Assembly: GCF_010015585.1 (NCBI RefSeq)
Contig: NW_022985084.1
Coordinates: forward strand, 237,345-301,344
DNA from: Eremomyces bilateralis CBS 781.70
Lineage: Eukaryota; Ascomycota; Dothideomycetes; Eremomycetales; Eremomycetaceae
Length of the DNA stretch: 64,000 bases
Direction: 5' to 3'
Below, piece after piece: positions 11,226 through 22,327 of the stretch. The notes under the pieces are model-generated. The model had not been told where the DNA came from. It searched no databases and saw nothing but the letters and a program-made list of their open reading frames with translations. The translations under genes and the position numbers were made by a program. Every line of letters begins with the position of its first letter. Positions within the stretch are counted from its first letter, which is position 1.

Positions 11226-13168
11226 ATGATCCTCTCGTCTGTACTTGTTTTTGCAGCCATTGCTCATGGCAGGGAGATCGTGTTTCCTCCTCTGCTAGAC
11301 ATCACCCAGAATGACCAATTGTTCAAGAGCTTGGAAGGCGCAGGGCAAGATTCAGGCTTCGGTGTTGCGATCGCTGGTCTGCCAACCTATGCGAATTTGC
11401 CATTTATAAACTGTGCAGCCAAGGACGGCGACGATGTGTTCGACATTGGAATCCTTGGGGCAGGTTTTGATACTGTGAGGCCATCTCCCCTCCACTCCAT
11501 TTTCGTATCGCCGTCATTAGAAACATGAGACCAGATGTCATTATGGAAGATTACTGAAGTCTTGTCGCGCATCGCGTTTCTCTCTTCCATATTACCTTCA
11601 TTCCATGCTGCGTTCCGTTCATCTCCCACAGGCGGGAAACATAGTGCTAACTCAATCTCAGGGCGTAACTGCCCGGCCTGGCACTCGCTTCGGCCCCGAT
11701 GGCATACGGCAGGGCTCAAGGCGCATGAGCGATAGCATTTGGAGCATCTATACCGGTACCCGCCTCCCCTTTCGTCAAAGTGTTCAAGCAGGCATCGGGC
11801 CTGATCCGGATCATCTGGTTTTCCCCTGAGCGGGTGCCCGCGTGTTGGTTTTGTGTGACAGTTGCCGCCCATTGTTCTTGTGCATGACTAGGGGATGTTA
11901 TCTAAAGGTTAACTGCAGGCAAAAATACTTTCCGCGACTGGGCCCGGATCGTCGACTGCGGGAACGCGCCGTTGACGTATCTGGTGAGTCATACCCGGCG
12001 GAGCCCCATTGGAGAACAACACTGATGTATATGGTACGGAAAGGACAATACGGTAGCGTTGAAGCAATTGCAGCTTTCGCACAAGGCAAGTAGCCGATTC
12101 GCTTGGGGACGTGCTGATGGGGATAAGCGAGACTGATATGTGGATAGGCCATCTCAGCGAGAAGGACCAGTTCCAGCGAATATACTACCCCGAGGATATT
12201 GACTCTGGGTGGAGATCATACAACCACTCTCCCGGCGTTAAGATCGGCTTATCAGAAGTTTGGACAAGTCAGCGTAATACATTTCGATTCGCATCTCGGT
12301 AGGTCAATAGAATCGTTGCACCCTGCCAGGACAATATTGATTCTGACATTGGGAAGATACCTGGGATCCTAAGGTGCTAGGTGAGTAGACTCCTGGAAAT
12401 CCAAATCATGACTAGACTGATCAAAGGTTCTACATCTTGCAGGAGGCGGAATCTCGCATTATGCGTACGTGTGCAGAACTCTCGACTGGTGTAACCACCC
12501 TAACATGTCAAACAGCGGCGTCAACCACGGAACCTTCCTCCACATCGCACACGAAGAAGGCCTCATTGGCAACAGTTCGATCCACGTCGGCATCCGAGCG
12601 CCCGTCTTGCGTCCGAAAGGAGACGTCCGAAATGACATCCGATGCGGCTTCGACATGATCAAAGCGCGTGACCTCGACCGAATCGGCGTCCAAGGGGTGG
12701 TTGACAAAATTAAGGAAAGAGTCGGAGCGAATAAGGTCTACATTAGCGTGGATATTGATGTACTTGATCCCGCGTTTGCTCCAGGTGAGTTGTCTGGGGA
12801 GAATTGCCGAGCACTTAAAGAGTCGAAGGCTTGAAATGGGATTGATCTGTTGAGGAGTACTAGTAACTGACATGTTTCGCAAACAGGAACCGGGACAGCA
12901 GAGGCAGGCGGTTGGTCGACCAGGGAGCTGCTCACGATCCTCGATGCGCTCTCTGGCCTGGAGGTGGTTGGGGGAGACGTCGGTAAGCTTTCCTCCTGTC
13001 CGCTGCCTAGATTGCTTGAATTAACGTTGTCTTCCCCCAGTCGAGGTGGCCCCGATCTATGACAACGCTGGTGAAACCACAATCATTGCTGCAGCCGAAG
13101 TCGCGCACTCGTTGCTGCAGTTGATGGTGGACCAGCCAGTAAAGAGTCTACGTGCCACAAATGAGTAG
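11226..13168 (+). CDS. Secreted agmatinase-like ureohydrolase
   Basis: This is a metal-dependent arginase/agmatinase-family enzyme predicted to hydrolyse agmatine or another guanidino compound, releasing urea. Ten exons are needed: 11226-11474, 11662-11755, 11919-11983, 12044-12085, 12148-12298, 12357-12380, 12443-12464, 12516-12784, 12887-12982 and 13041-13168, giving 379 aa. The metal-binding series is complete: GGDH (His about 174), HFDSHLD (Asp 197, His 199, Asp 201; its last Asp is made by a splice) and SVDIDVLDP (Asp 295, Asp 297). The start is a hydrophobic signal peptide, about residues 1-15, implying a secreted or vacuolar enzyme. Intron 4 (12086-12147) uses a GC donor, AAG|GCAAGT, the only choice that keeps frame into the conserved block. 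Two exons are only 24 and 22 nt. Agmatinase is favoured over arginase by the overall motif wording. The substrate is not proven. Confidence 0.9.
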
Positions 13169-14184
13169 AATGGTGCTTCCCGCGGACACAAGGACGCTAC
13201 CACAATATATTGATGCCCAGGCATGAAAATTTTTCATAAGTATCTAAGTGCTGAAGGCCTCGCTCTGGAGAAGAGGTAGTATATATCAATATAAAGTGAA
13301 GTAGTCGGAATATCTAGACTCTAGATAGAAATATAGCGGTTGAGATGATATACTTGCATGCGTATCGCCCTCATTTGTGGAAGCAAGAGGTACGTCCTTG
13401 CAACGTATTCCACGTGTCTTGGCTTCAGTGCATTCTTCGTAAGCAAACGCGTTCAATTTGCGGTCGGGCAAAAGCTAACGGTGTCGCCACTGCTTTTGTT
13501 CGGACTGATACTGGACTTTTGACAAACCTATGGCCAATTTGGGCGGAAGGGATGGGTGTCATGATACGATTTTGGGATGAGTTTAATGAGAAGAACTGGG
13601 CCAATTGCGTACACCCCGTTCTGGTTAAGGACGATCTTGGAATCGACGCGAGCAGTATTGTTGATTTGGAGACACTGAAAGGACTGGTGTTGTAGATGGC
13701 GCAGATTTGTCACCTGATCCAAGTTCGGAGAGGGAGATATCCGGTAGAGTAGCTGTCTAGGTTCGGTAATGAGAATCAATGCCTTTACTTTCGCAGTTTG
13801 ATGACACTCGTAGTGTCTCGGCTGACTTCGGTATTTTTAATATGGGTTTCGTGAACCAAGTAGAAGGACGAAGCCTGGAACGGAGATCAATAGATCATGT
13901 CTCTGTTAGCTGAATGTGATATAAGACCAGTGGCGAAGGGGTTGTTGATGTGGGACGTTTGAATAGATTCTGTCTTCAATCTGCCTTCAGTCCGCCTTCG
14001 CAAATTCGTATGTTGGTCAGATATCACTATTATTAATATTTAACTCCGATATCTCCGCAAAAGTGGATGGGATCTGCAAACCAATCCAGGCCTATAAGTC
14101 TCGGTGCTCTAAGGGAATAAGGGATACATTTTTCAGTGAGTACTTCAACACTCAAGGGTCGCTCTCAGCACATACACGTCGAAA
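13169..14184. other. Intergenic, 1 kb
   Basis: No supported gene is present. A 116-codon frame at 13345-13695 is uninterrupted but matches no family I know. The stretch around 13790-14100 is AT-rich and carries a 14-bp word (14042-14055) that also occurs at 50608-50621. The last 150 bp are probably the promoter of the NmrA-like gene. Confidence 0.4.
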
Positions 14185-15084
14185 ATGGGTACTTTAGTCA
14201 TTGGCGCCGGTGAGCTGGGCATGGCAATATTACAAGCGATATCGCTGCACCCCCATCACGACAGCAAAAAGCTCGCTGTCCTTCTTCGGACGGAGGCGAT
14301 CACCTCTCATGACACCTCGAGGAAAGAGAATGTCCGAAAAATCAAGTCTATGGGAGTGGAAATCGAAGTCGGCGATGTTGTTAGCTACTCGCTCGAGGAG
14401 CTTGCCGAGATATTCAGTGGCTATGATACGATTATCTGCTGCTCTGGCATGGGGTTACCTTCCGGGACTCAAATCAAGCTGTGCGGAGCGGTCGTTCGCG
14501 CCCGAACGCCGAGATATATCCCGTGGCAATTTGGTCTCGATTACGACCGCATCGGATACGGCAGCTCGCAGGACTTGTTCGATGAGCAACTCCATGTCCG
14601 GGAGGCGCTTCGTGCTCAGACAACAACGACCTGGACCATCGTATCGGCGGGACTGTTCATGAGCTTTCTCTTTCTTCCGGAATTTGGCATCGTTGACCTC
14701 GAGAATGGCGTGGTCCATGCTCTTGGCTCTTGGGAGAACCGTGTTACCGTCACCGGCCCCAAAGATATTGCCACCATGACCGCAGAAGTGGTCTGTAATG
14801 CGGAAGACACCGCCGACCGAGTGGTATATATCGCTGGAGACACTATCTCATATGGTCAGTTGGCAGAGCTTTTAGAAGCTCGATTTCAAAAGGAATTTGT
14901 GAAGAAGCTATGGGACATTCCGACTTTACATCGCCAATTAGCCACAGATCCTGGCAATGGGATGATTAAGTATCGAAATGTATTCGCCGATGGTCGTGGA
15001 GTTGCTTGGGATAAAGCTGAAACACTGAATGTCAAGCGCAGCATTCCGCTTACGGACCTCAATTCATACCTTGACAAGCTTTGA
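14185..15084 (+). CDS. NmrA-like / isoflavone-reductase-like NAD(P)-binding protein
   Basis: This is a single-exon protein of 299 aa with an atypical-SDR fold. The N-terminus carries the dinucleotide-binding glycine motif GAGELGMA at about residues 7-14. Later segments typical of the NmrA/PCBER family are YDTIICCSGMG, RYIPWQFGLDYD and WTIVSAGLFMSF. The family includes aromatic or phenylpropanoid reductases and redox sensors such as NmrA. The conserved PCBER catalytic lysine region is not clearly seen, so reductase activity is an inference. It is cytosolic by default, with no signal or membrane segment. The flanking genes give no pathway context. Confidence 0.85.
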   Translation: MGTLVIGAGELGMAILQAISLHPHHDSKKLAVLLRTEAITSHDTSRKENVRKIKSMGVEIEVGDVVSYSLEELAEIFSGYDTIICCSGMGLPSGTQIKLCGAVVRARTPRYIPWQFGLDYDRIGYGSSQDLFDEQLHVREALRAQTTTTWTIVSAGLFMSFLFLPEFGIVDLENGVVHALGSWENRVTVTGPKDIATMTAEVVCNAEDTADRVVYIAGDTISYGQLAELLEARFQKEFVKKLWDIPTLHRQLATDPGNGMIKYRNVFADGRGVAWDKAETLNVKRSIPLTDLNSYLDKL

Positions 15085-15582
15085 GAGATGAATCTCATTA
15101 GATAATTTCCGTAGCCAATCTGGTCCTGAATCTAGGTGATCAAAGGTCTTGTCCCTGCTCTGGATGGGAAATAAGTTGAGCTCTCGCCTCTAGTTACTCG
15201 TCATCTGATGCCTTTCGCTCGCTTGACAAACATTGAGTGACCGCCCCGATGCGTAGTCCAGAATAGAATTAAGAATTACGATAGGTACAGTTAATTTACT
15301 AAAAAGAAGAAGACCATCACTACGATTTTCCTCATGGTTGTTTGTGTTTTGAAACGAACACACATCATCTCAGATGGACATGGAGCTGGAATTTGATAGG
15401 TGCCTGACTGCCTGAGGTTTGCCGAAATGAAGCCGCGGTCCAACTTGAACCACCCACATGCAGCTCCTCTGTATTTACATCGTCTCCCTGACTGACATTG
15501 GTCTAACACAATTTCGTGATATCCGGACCATCGAAATATTCCACGAAAGTTTCATCAACGTCCATCGAGCCCATCGATCACC
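15085..15582. other. Intergenic
   Basis: A spacer between two rightward genes, with no recognisable coding potential. It is likely the 3' UTR of the NmrA-like gene plus the promoter of the MAPR gene. Confidence 0.5.
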
Positions 15583-16146
15583 ATGGCCGAAACAACAGGA
15601 TCAACCAAGGGGAAATTCGAGCCCAAAAACCCCGTCACGCTGGCTCCACCGAAAGATGATCCGATATCATTAGAATACCTCTCCAAGTGTGACGGTGTGT
15701 GACCACGCTTGCACCACATGAACCTCGTGAAGGCCGCAAAGTGAATTCAGAGACCAACATTTCTAACCATTTATAGGGACCCATGAAGGATATCCAACCT
15801 ATGTTGCTATCAAGGTACGTACTGGAATGACCACGCTGCAACTTCATGCTGACTAGCTGTAGGGGAAGGTATTCGATGTTAGCGGCAATCCTGCCTATGC
15901 ACCAAAAGCCACCTATAATGGTAAGTTCAACCTAATCCCGGCATCGGGGTCCCGCTGAATCTTAGTCGAAATGTAGTGTTCACTGGCAAGGACTCATCGC
16001 GTGCACTGGGGCTCTCGTCACTGAAGCCCGAGGAGTGCGTCGCAGAATGGGAGGACCTTGATGATGACGCGAAGAAGGTGTTGGAAGATTGGTTCACGTT
16101 CTTTAGCAAGAGATATAACATTGTCGGCGTCGTCCAAAAGGAGTGA
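15583..16146 (+). CDS. Membrane-associated progesterone-receptor-type haem protein (Dap1/MAPR)
   Basis: This is a small cytochrome-b5-fold protein. In yeast, Dap1 binds haem and supports sterol-synthesis P450s such as Erg11. Exons are 15583-15694, 15777-15814, 15863-15920 and 15977-16146, giving 125 aa. The domain is nearly the whole protein. Landmarks are YVAIKGKVFDVSGN in the middle, a tyrosine in the NPAYAPKATYN region that is the kind of haem ligand used by MAPR proteins, then FTGKDSSRALGLSSL and a C-terminal helix with DWFTFFSKRY. The N-terminal membrane segment of human PGRMC1 is absent, as in short fungal forms. Its functional partner P450 reductase is also in this window, 36 kb away, which may be chance. 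Confidence 0.88.
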
Positions 16147-17607
16147 ATGTGCAACCTCGACGCATATGTTCAGCGAAAGGAACGGGTCGCAAAGCTGCCC
16201 GCTGGCGTTCCTCCTAAAGATATTATGTACAACTATGTGCATATATGATTACCGAAATCAGCCACTGCTGGGTACAATTGACTTAGCGGCGTCTTTCCAG
16301 CCAAAAAACCTATTCAGCGCAAATGAAACACTCCTATTCAGTGACCACCCACCACGCTCCCATTTTGAACATCTCGCAGTATCGCAACAAATGAGTGGCG
16401 GTGATCAGAACCCTCCCAGTGGGTGTCTACGATATCGGTTTTGAGCACTCTTCCATATTACCCGCATCCAGGGCATGGTACTGATTCACGCCATTGCCGA
16501 ACGACGACTGCCACTCCAAAACACTGGTGGTTTGGATCGTTCCGGGCAAAATGGCAGTGCCGTGCTAGACGTCGCATTGAATGCCCACAGGCAAACACGA
16601 TATGCTCGTAGAAACACATGATCGTCGATTCCTGTCTACGTTAGTGGAATAGATCTTTTTTTGTGCGGTGGGCTACCTACGTTCTTGATTGATGGGGAAC
16701 GCTGGTTGCTAAGGTTTCGCCGTCCGCTGTTCAGTAATGGTATGCGATGGCAGGCGTGGCTTCCGGGTAAGACTAGTAGGGTATGATAACGTCGGTAAGG
16801 TCGGCGTAGAATGACGATGACAAGAACAAACTGCTCCGGCCATCTAGCTGCAGTCCCAATATATGCCTCGACAGACGCCCACCGCTGCATGGGGATTGAT
16901 TCTCCAAGATGATACCTCGACTAGGAATTGCCATCGCGCTATCTAAATAGTTCATTTCCATAAGACGTTCGGCTCGGCAAGGCCCTGTCCTGTTGACTGT
17001 TGAGGACCCAAGATAAACGGCGGCGCGGTCGATGGGCCTTGCACTCTGGGTAGAACCATGGGAATACAAAGGCTGAGTGCAGTCGATCGACCTGAGTGAA
17101 GCTCTATCGGTTCATTTGCTCACTGAATATGATCGATGGCATGGCCGATCGGGGCAAAGGGTCTGTGTCAGCAATAATCAGTCACAGGTATCTGCAGGGA
17201 CACGCATGTTAATGCCCTTCGGCCTGTTGCAGGTGGGGACATTTGTGCATTCGACCATGAAATTGCTAGATGGAACGACAAAGCGATCCGGGGCATATAG
17301 CTGGTCGAGTATGTTCTGGAACCAGTTAGAACGATGACACATAAAACGGATAGCTGCGCCGTCATACCAGAACTTTCCACGCATGGTATTGGTGACAGGT
17401 CGCAGCACAATGAAATAAAGTCAGACAAGGTAATAGCAACGGGTTTGCGTACTGGTCAATGAAGCAATGATGGATGCAGATGAGACGGATAGACAAAGGA
17501 GGTGGATGGATGTTTGAATAAAAGTTCTATTATGCCGTGAGACGCCTTCGTTCACAGGAGAATGTATACTAGTCATCACTTTGATCACACTATATTTGAC
17601 TAGATGA
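16147..17607. other. Intergenic, 1.5 kb between convergent genes
   Basis: This lies between the stop codons of the MAPR gene (+) and Nop4 (-). Short frames occur on both strands (for example 16773-17069 on the minus strand) but none shows a domain or a believable splice pattern. It is long for a convergent gap and could hide a decayed gene or a non-coding RNA. I cannot show either. Confidence 0.4.
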
Positions 17608-19710
17608 CTAGGGCTTTCCACCTTTCCGTTGCCGTCTTTGGTTTCTCTTCCTTGCAATAATCCTTTGCCGCTTTGCGAGGTCTTCATCTTGAGTGGCATC
17701 CTGAGTGGCTTTGTCTAGTTGCTTGCCGCTCCCAGAATCTACCCCAGCACCGATCGTGCCATTCTGGGGTCCGTCGGTCTTCTCACTGTTCGAAGATGTG
17801 GCCTGTTTAGACTGCTCCTCCCTCGTCCGCCGCCTGGCGACGACCTGAGCGTTTTCAATGGCAAACTCTACAATGAGGCGCTTTTTCGGCTCCCCTGAAC
17901 CGCCTTTCGCGCCACCACCCGCTAAGCGACCATTCAACCACCGCAGTCCCATCAATGCTGAGCGATGGGTGTGGTACTCGATGAACCCATAGCCACGGCT
18001 CTTTCCCCCGCTCTCCTCTCTGGTTTTGGCGCCTTCGCTGCTTTCGAACTCAATTTTCGCTTGCTTCACAATACCCGTCCCCTTTGCCTTGCGATTCTGC
18101 TCCGCTTGCTTCATCTCCTCGCCACCGCGGGCCAGCTCTTCTTTGGACAGCCTCTCACGCAGGTCCTCTTTCACGTCTTTGGCAAAGCCAACGACAGCTT
18201 GGCGAGCCAGGGTCTTGAGATCACTGGAATTGACATTCCGAGGAATATTGCGGACCGAGAGCCTAGTTAGACTGAGGAAAAGGGATGGATTGGAATCTAA
18301 AAGCTTCTTGCGCTGTTTCGCGCTCGCTTCGCGCATTGAAATGTCGGTCTGCGAAAGCTCCTTGTAGAACGGAGAACTGGACTGGATGGCTCCTTCGCCG
18401 AGGAGGTAAAGGCGTCGCTTGTCCCTATCGCGGTGATTCCGTTTGTTCAAACTTTCCTCGGCTAGTCGGGATGCCTCGTTTCGATCGACCGCTCGAGAGA
18501 CTTGAAGGATGCGGGTGTCAAATGTGAATTTTCCCGAGGGGTCCAATTCTTCGTTTTGTAGGATGGACACGTTGGTTCTTGACCCTGGACCCGCGGCCTG
18601 GGTCTGCTTCGGCGATTGCTTGAGACAGTCCGTGGCATCAGATTCATTGACGAATCGTACAAAACCTGTGCCGCGAGGTCGCTCCGTTGCAGGATCTAAC
18701 ACAACCCGAGCAAACTTCAATTTCCCAAATTGGCTGAAGTGCTCGAATAATGTCTCGTCGGTAGCGGTAAAGGGGATATTTCGCACGAACAGTGTCGATG
18801 TCAAATTCTCAGCAGGCTTGTGCTCGGGTTCGTCCTCCTCGGTGTCACTGCCTGAACCATCGTCTTCAGCACTACTATTAGTATCGTCACTCTGGTTTGG
18901 TTCTGATGTAACATCTTCATCGTCTTCGGTAACCAAATTCTGCTGTGTAGTGGTGGGCAACGCTTCCTGTCCCTCGTCACCGTCGTTCGTCGCTTTCTGC
19001 CACTCTTCTCGGCCCACCGACCAGTCGACCGCGATCGTACGGCCTTCGATTTCCTTCTCGTTCAACCCAGCGATGGCTTTCTCCGCATTTCGTCGTCCCC
19101 GAACAATGACGATACCAAAGCCACGCATCACACCGTTCTTGTCCTTTGGAATGATAGCGTAGTTGACTTTTCCGTAGCTCCTGAATAGAGACGACAGCTT
19201 CTCCGCAGTGTCGATTGTCCATGGTAGATTTCGTACGATCAACTTCGTTGGGGGCAGCTCGGCTTTTTCCACTACCGGTCGCTGTGTTGAGACTGGTTCT
19301 CGCTTGGGTTTGGCTGACGTGCGTTCTTCATTGCGCTGCCGTGGCTCAGCAACATCCGTTTTGATCTTTTTGCCATGGATCGTCGTCCCGTCCAGCTTCT
19401 CCTTGGCTGCGACGGCATCCTCGGCGTCGGTCAAGGTTACAAACCCATACCCTCTGCATTTCTTGGAGACGGTGTCGAGTACCGCAACAGCATGTTTCAC
19501 GGGATAATGGAACGAAAAATGATTCGTAAGGTCGTCGGAAGTCGTGTTCGGATGGAGTGACCGCACAAAAATGCTTCGAACTGCATGGGGAGCGGCTTCT
19601 TCAGTTGGAAGGGTGGATTTCGCATGCGATAGTTCCTGCTGCTCTTCAGGGACCTTGTCGGCTTCGTCGCCCCCGCTGGACAGCTTCTGACGCTTTCGCT
19701 TTTGTCCCAT
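17608..19710 (-). CDS. nop4: Nucleolar RNA-binding protein Nop4 (four RRMs)
   Basis: This is a ribosome-biogenesis factor needed for 27S pre-rRNA processing and 60S subunit assembly in the nucleolus. It is an intronless frame of 700 aa starting MGQKRKRQ, the conserved basic start, so I prefer 19710 over the upstream in-frame Met at 19854. RRM1 begins RSIFVRSLHP with RNP1 GYGFVTL. RRM2 begins LIVRNLPWTI with RNP1 MRGFGIVIV. An acidic linker follows. RRM3 begins STLFVRNIPF with RNP1 RGTGFVRF. RRM4 is diverged, begins RLSVRNIPRN, and has a long insertion before SRGYGFIEY. The tail is strongly basic (RKRNQRRQRKGG), fitting nucleolar targeting. Rrn6, which drives rDNA transcription, lies nearby. 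Confidence 0.92.
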   Translation of the reverse strand: MGQKRKRQKLSSGGDEADKVPEEQQELSHAKSTLPTEEAAPHAVRSIFVRSLHPNTTSDDLTNHFSFHYPVKHAVAVLDTVSKKCRGYGFVTLTDAEDAVAAKEKLDGTTIHGKKIKTDVAEPRQRNEERTSAKPKREPVSTQRPVVEKAELPPTKLIVRNLPWTIDTAEKLSSLFRSYGKVNYAIIPKDKNGVMRGFGIVIVRGRRNAEKAIAGLNEKEIEGRTIAVDWSVGREEWQKATNDGDEGQEALPTTTQQNLVTEDDEDVTSEPNQSDDTNSSAEDDGSGSDTEEDEPEHKPAENLTSTLFVRNIPFTATDETLFEHFSQFGKLKFARVVLDPATERPRGTGFVRFVNESDATDCLKQSPKQTQAAGPGSRTNVSILQNEELDPSGKFTFDTRILQVSRAVDRNEASRLAEESLNKRNHRDRDKRRLYLLGEGAIQSSSPFYKELSQTDISMREASAKQRKKLLDSNPSLFLSLTRLSVRNIPRNVNSSDLKTLARQAVVGFAKDVKEDLRERLSKEELARGGEEMKQAEQNRKAKGTGIVKQAKIEFESSEGAKTREESGGKSRGYGFIEYHTHRSALMGLRWLNGRLAGGGAKGGSGEPKKRLIVEFAIENAQVVARRRTREEQSKQATSSNSEKTDGPQNGTIGAGVDSGSGKQLDKATQDATQDEDLAKRQRIIARKRNQRRQRKGGKP

Positions 19711-20164
19711 AGTGTCGATGGGGTAATATGCACGGTGGAAGTACCGCTTTGAAAGACTACCAGTAGTGTAAGGTGAGGTTCGGTGGGACAAATTTATTCT
19801 ATCTTCGTTTTCAAGGCGGAGAAGGAAATTCATGGGGTCCGTGCATGGCACCATGGATAATTCATAATTGTCGCCTTGAACCCTTGACGCCTTGACGCCT
19901 TGACGTCTTGAATTCGAGGCATCGAGCTAGCCTGCTTCCAATCGTCAATTGAACGCAAAACCGTCGCGCACGATGTGGAAAGTCAGTTCGAGGCCAACGC
20001 ACGACAATATTTATTGGTGACTTAGCAATTGATCAGCTGTTGTAGCTAGGTATTCAATGGGTCTCTAATGGCTTCAGAGATGGCCCTAACCCCGCGTTTG
20101 GATGTGTAGTACTACATATGCTTCACAAAGACCTAATATCAAATCCTCACCGAAGCCCTGCAGC
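19711..20164. promoter_or_regulatory. Bidirectional promoter region, nop4 / DEAH helicase
   Basis: A divergent 454-bp spacer. It contains a short tandem array of CTTGACGC-like units (19883-19906), the last reading CTTGACGT and so creating a TGACGTC CRE/ATF-type word. No other element is clear. Regulatory meaning is inferred from position only. Confidence 0.45.
19883..19906. repeat. Short tandem repeat, 8-bp unit x3
   Basis: Three consecutive copies of CTTGAC(G)C/T in the nop4/helicase spacer. Two copies are identical and the third differs in its last base. A partial fourth copy (CTTGAA) follows. Confidence 0.75.
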
Positions 20165-22327
20165 ATGGATGAACCAGGAGACGAGATCATCCCGTCCCTA
20201 TACCGGCCGTCCTCTTTGCTGCCTATTGCTCGCCATCGGGATGCATTGCTGTATCTCGCGGAGAATTATCCGGTCACAATAGTTGTTGGACAAACTGGGA
20301 GTGGTAAAACGACTCAGATACCCCAGTTCCTTGCTCAAGCAGGATGGTGTGCAGACGGAAAGCAGATCGCCGTTACTCAGGTACGTTAGCTCTCCGCATT
20401 CGAAAAAAACCTTCTTTTTCTTAATTAGCGGTTCACATAGCCACGCCGTGTCGCCGCGACAAGCGTCGCACATCGTGTTGCGGAGGAGATGAGATGTGAG
20501 ATCGGTCAAGAGGTAACACTGCATGAACCATTGTTCGGAGCACATGTCTAACCTCATCTAGGTTGGTTACTCGATACGGTTCGAGGACAGGACATCGGCT
20601 GTGACGAAGATCAAATTCCTGACCGATGGTCTGCTTCTACGGGAGGCGTTGGTCGACCCTCTCCTGAGTCGTTACTCAGTGATCATGGTAGATGAAGCTC
20701 ATGAAAGGTCCCTAAGCTCCGATATTCTACTTGGGCTGTTGAAGAAGATTCGTAAAAGGAGGCATGACTTGCGTATCATAGTGAGTAGCGCCACCATCCA
20801 GGCGGAGCGTTTCCTCCATTTCTTCGACGAAGAAGCAAGCGTCTCCAATGGACTCAGTCCCACTGGAAGTACTGTGGGCTCAATCATCAGCCTGGAAGGC
20901 CGGATGTATCCTGTCGATATCCATTATCTTGAAGAGCCGAGCGATGACTACCTTGAGCGCGCAGTCCAGACTGTATTGGACATACACTCGTCGGAAGATC
21001 AAGGGGACATCCTAATCTTTCTTACTGGCAGAGACGAAATTGAACGTGCTGTCGAAATGATCAATGAGCGTGTCGAGTCATCATATTCCAAGGCTTCAAC
21101 TGTGGTCCTTCCTCTGTACGCTGGTCTGCCCACCGACCAACAGATGTACATCTTTGAGCCTACTCCAGAAAATACCCGCAAAGTCATTGTTGCTACCAAC
21201 ATTGCCGAAGCTTCTGTCACTATTGATGGCATCGTCTACGTAGTCGATTGCGGCTTCGTCAAAGTTCGAGCTTACAACCCCCACTCAGGCATTGAGACAT
21301 TGACCGTCGTCCCGATCTCGAAGGCTTCTGCCACTCAACGAGCTGGACGAGCCGGCCGAACGAAACCTGGGAAGTGTTACCGCTTGTACAACGAAGCGGC
21401 CTTTGCCGCCCTAGACGAATCAACCGTCCCGGAAATTCAACGGTCGAATCTTGCGCCCGTAATCCTACAGCTCAAAGCCCTGGGGATCGACAATATCGCC
21501 CGATTCGATTATCTTACAGCACCTCCCTCGGAGCTTGTCACGAGAGCGTTGGAGCTATTGTTTTCTCTTGGAGCATTGGATGACTACGCCAAGTTAACCC
21601 GGCCACTCGGTTTGAGGATGGCAGAGATTTCGCTCGAGCCAATGATGTCCAAAGTGCTCCTCGCTGCACAATCTTTCGATTGTCTGAGCGAGATGCTCAC
21701 GATCACAGCTATGACCAGCCTACAAGGCGCCGTCTGGTTCTCTCACGAAGGTGACCGAAAAAGTCAAGAGTCGGCCCGGCGCAAATTTGCCGCGGAGGAA
21801 GGCGACCACCTAACGCTGTTGAACGTATTCCAAGCTTTCGTAACGAGAGGAAGAAGGGACGCGAAATGGTGCCGCGACCATTACCTCAATTTCAAGTCGA
21901 TGAGCAGCGCCGTCAGCATCAGGAACCAACTGAAAGGGTATCTGGAGAAATTCGGGATCAAGCTGGACGAAACGAATTATGCTAGCAAACCTCGGACCGT
22001 GGGTGGGCCAGATGTGGGCGAACGGATAAGACGATGTTTAACCACTGGTTTATTTGCCCATGCAGCACGGATGCAGCCAGACGGGTCTTTTGCCTCCGTT
22101 AATGGCACGGTGTTCTACGCACATCCGACATCGTTGATGTTTGTAAGTGCTCGATCCTTTTCCTTTCCGAGGACCTTGACTCACTTTTGCAGAACCGTAA
22201 GGCCGATTGGGTGATATTCCAAGACATCATGGAAACGGGCAACAAGACATATATCAGGGACATCACCAAAATTGAGAAAACCTGGTTGATAGAGTATGCG
22301 CCGCAGTTTTATCAAATCTCCAAATAG
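20165..22327 (+). CDS. DEAH-box RNA helicase, DHX35-like
   Basis: This is an ATP-dependent RNA helicase of the DHX35 branch, associated with late spliceosomes in other eukaryotes that keep it. Exons are 20165-20380, 20441-20512, 20562-22142 and 22193-22327, giving 667 aa. Motif I is GQTGSGKTT (about 42-50), motif II is DEAH (about 140-143), motif III is SAT in IVSSATIQ, and motif VI is QRAGRAGR. The order is followed by the winged-helix/ratchet and OB-fold regions, the latter completed by the last exon. The length suits DHX35, which lacks the long N-terminal extension of Prp2, Prp16, Prp22 and Prp43. The first five residues before the core are not conserved, so the start could instead be the in-frame Met at 20102, adding 21 residues. 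Confidence 0.92.

Noticed and set aside
13345-13695. 116-codon frame between agmatinase and NmrA-like genes
   Set aside because: Uninterrupted but without any family match I can name or supporting splice sites. Left as intergenic.
4463-15084. Possible secondary-metabolite cluster (SDR, BBE oxidase, NmrA-like)
   Set aside because: There is no PKS, NRPS, terpene cyclase, P450, transporter or cluster regulator, and housekeeping genes are interleaved.
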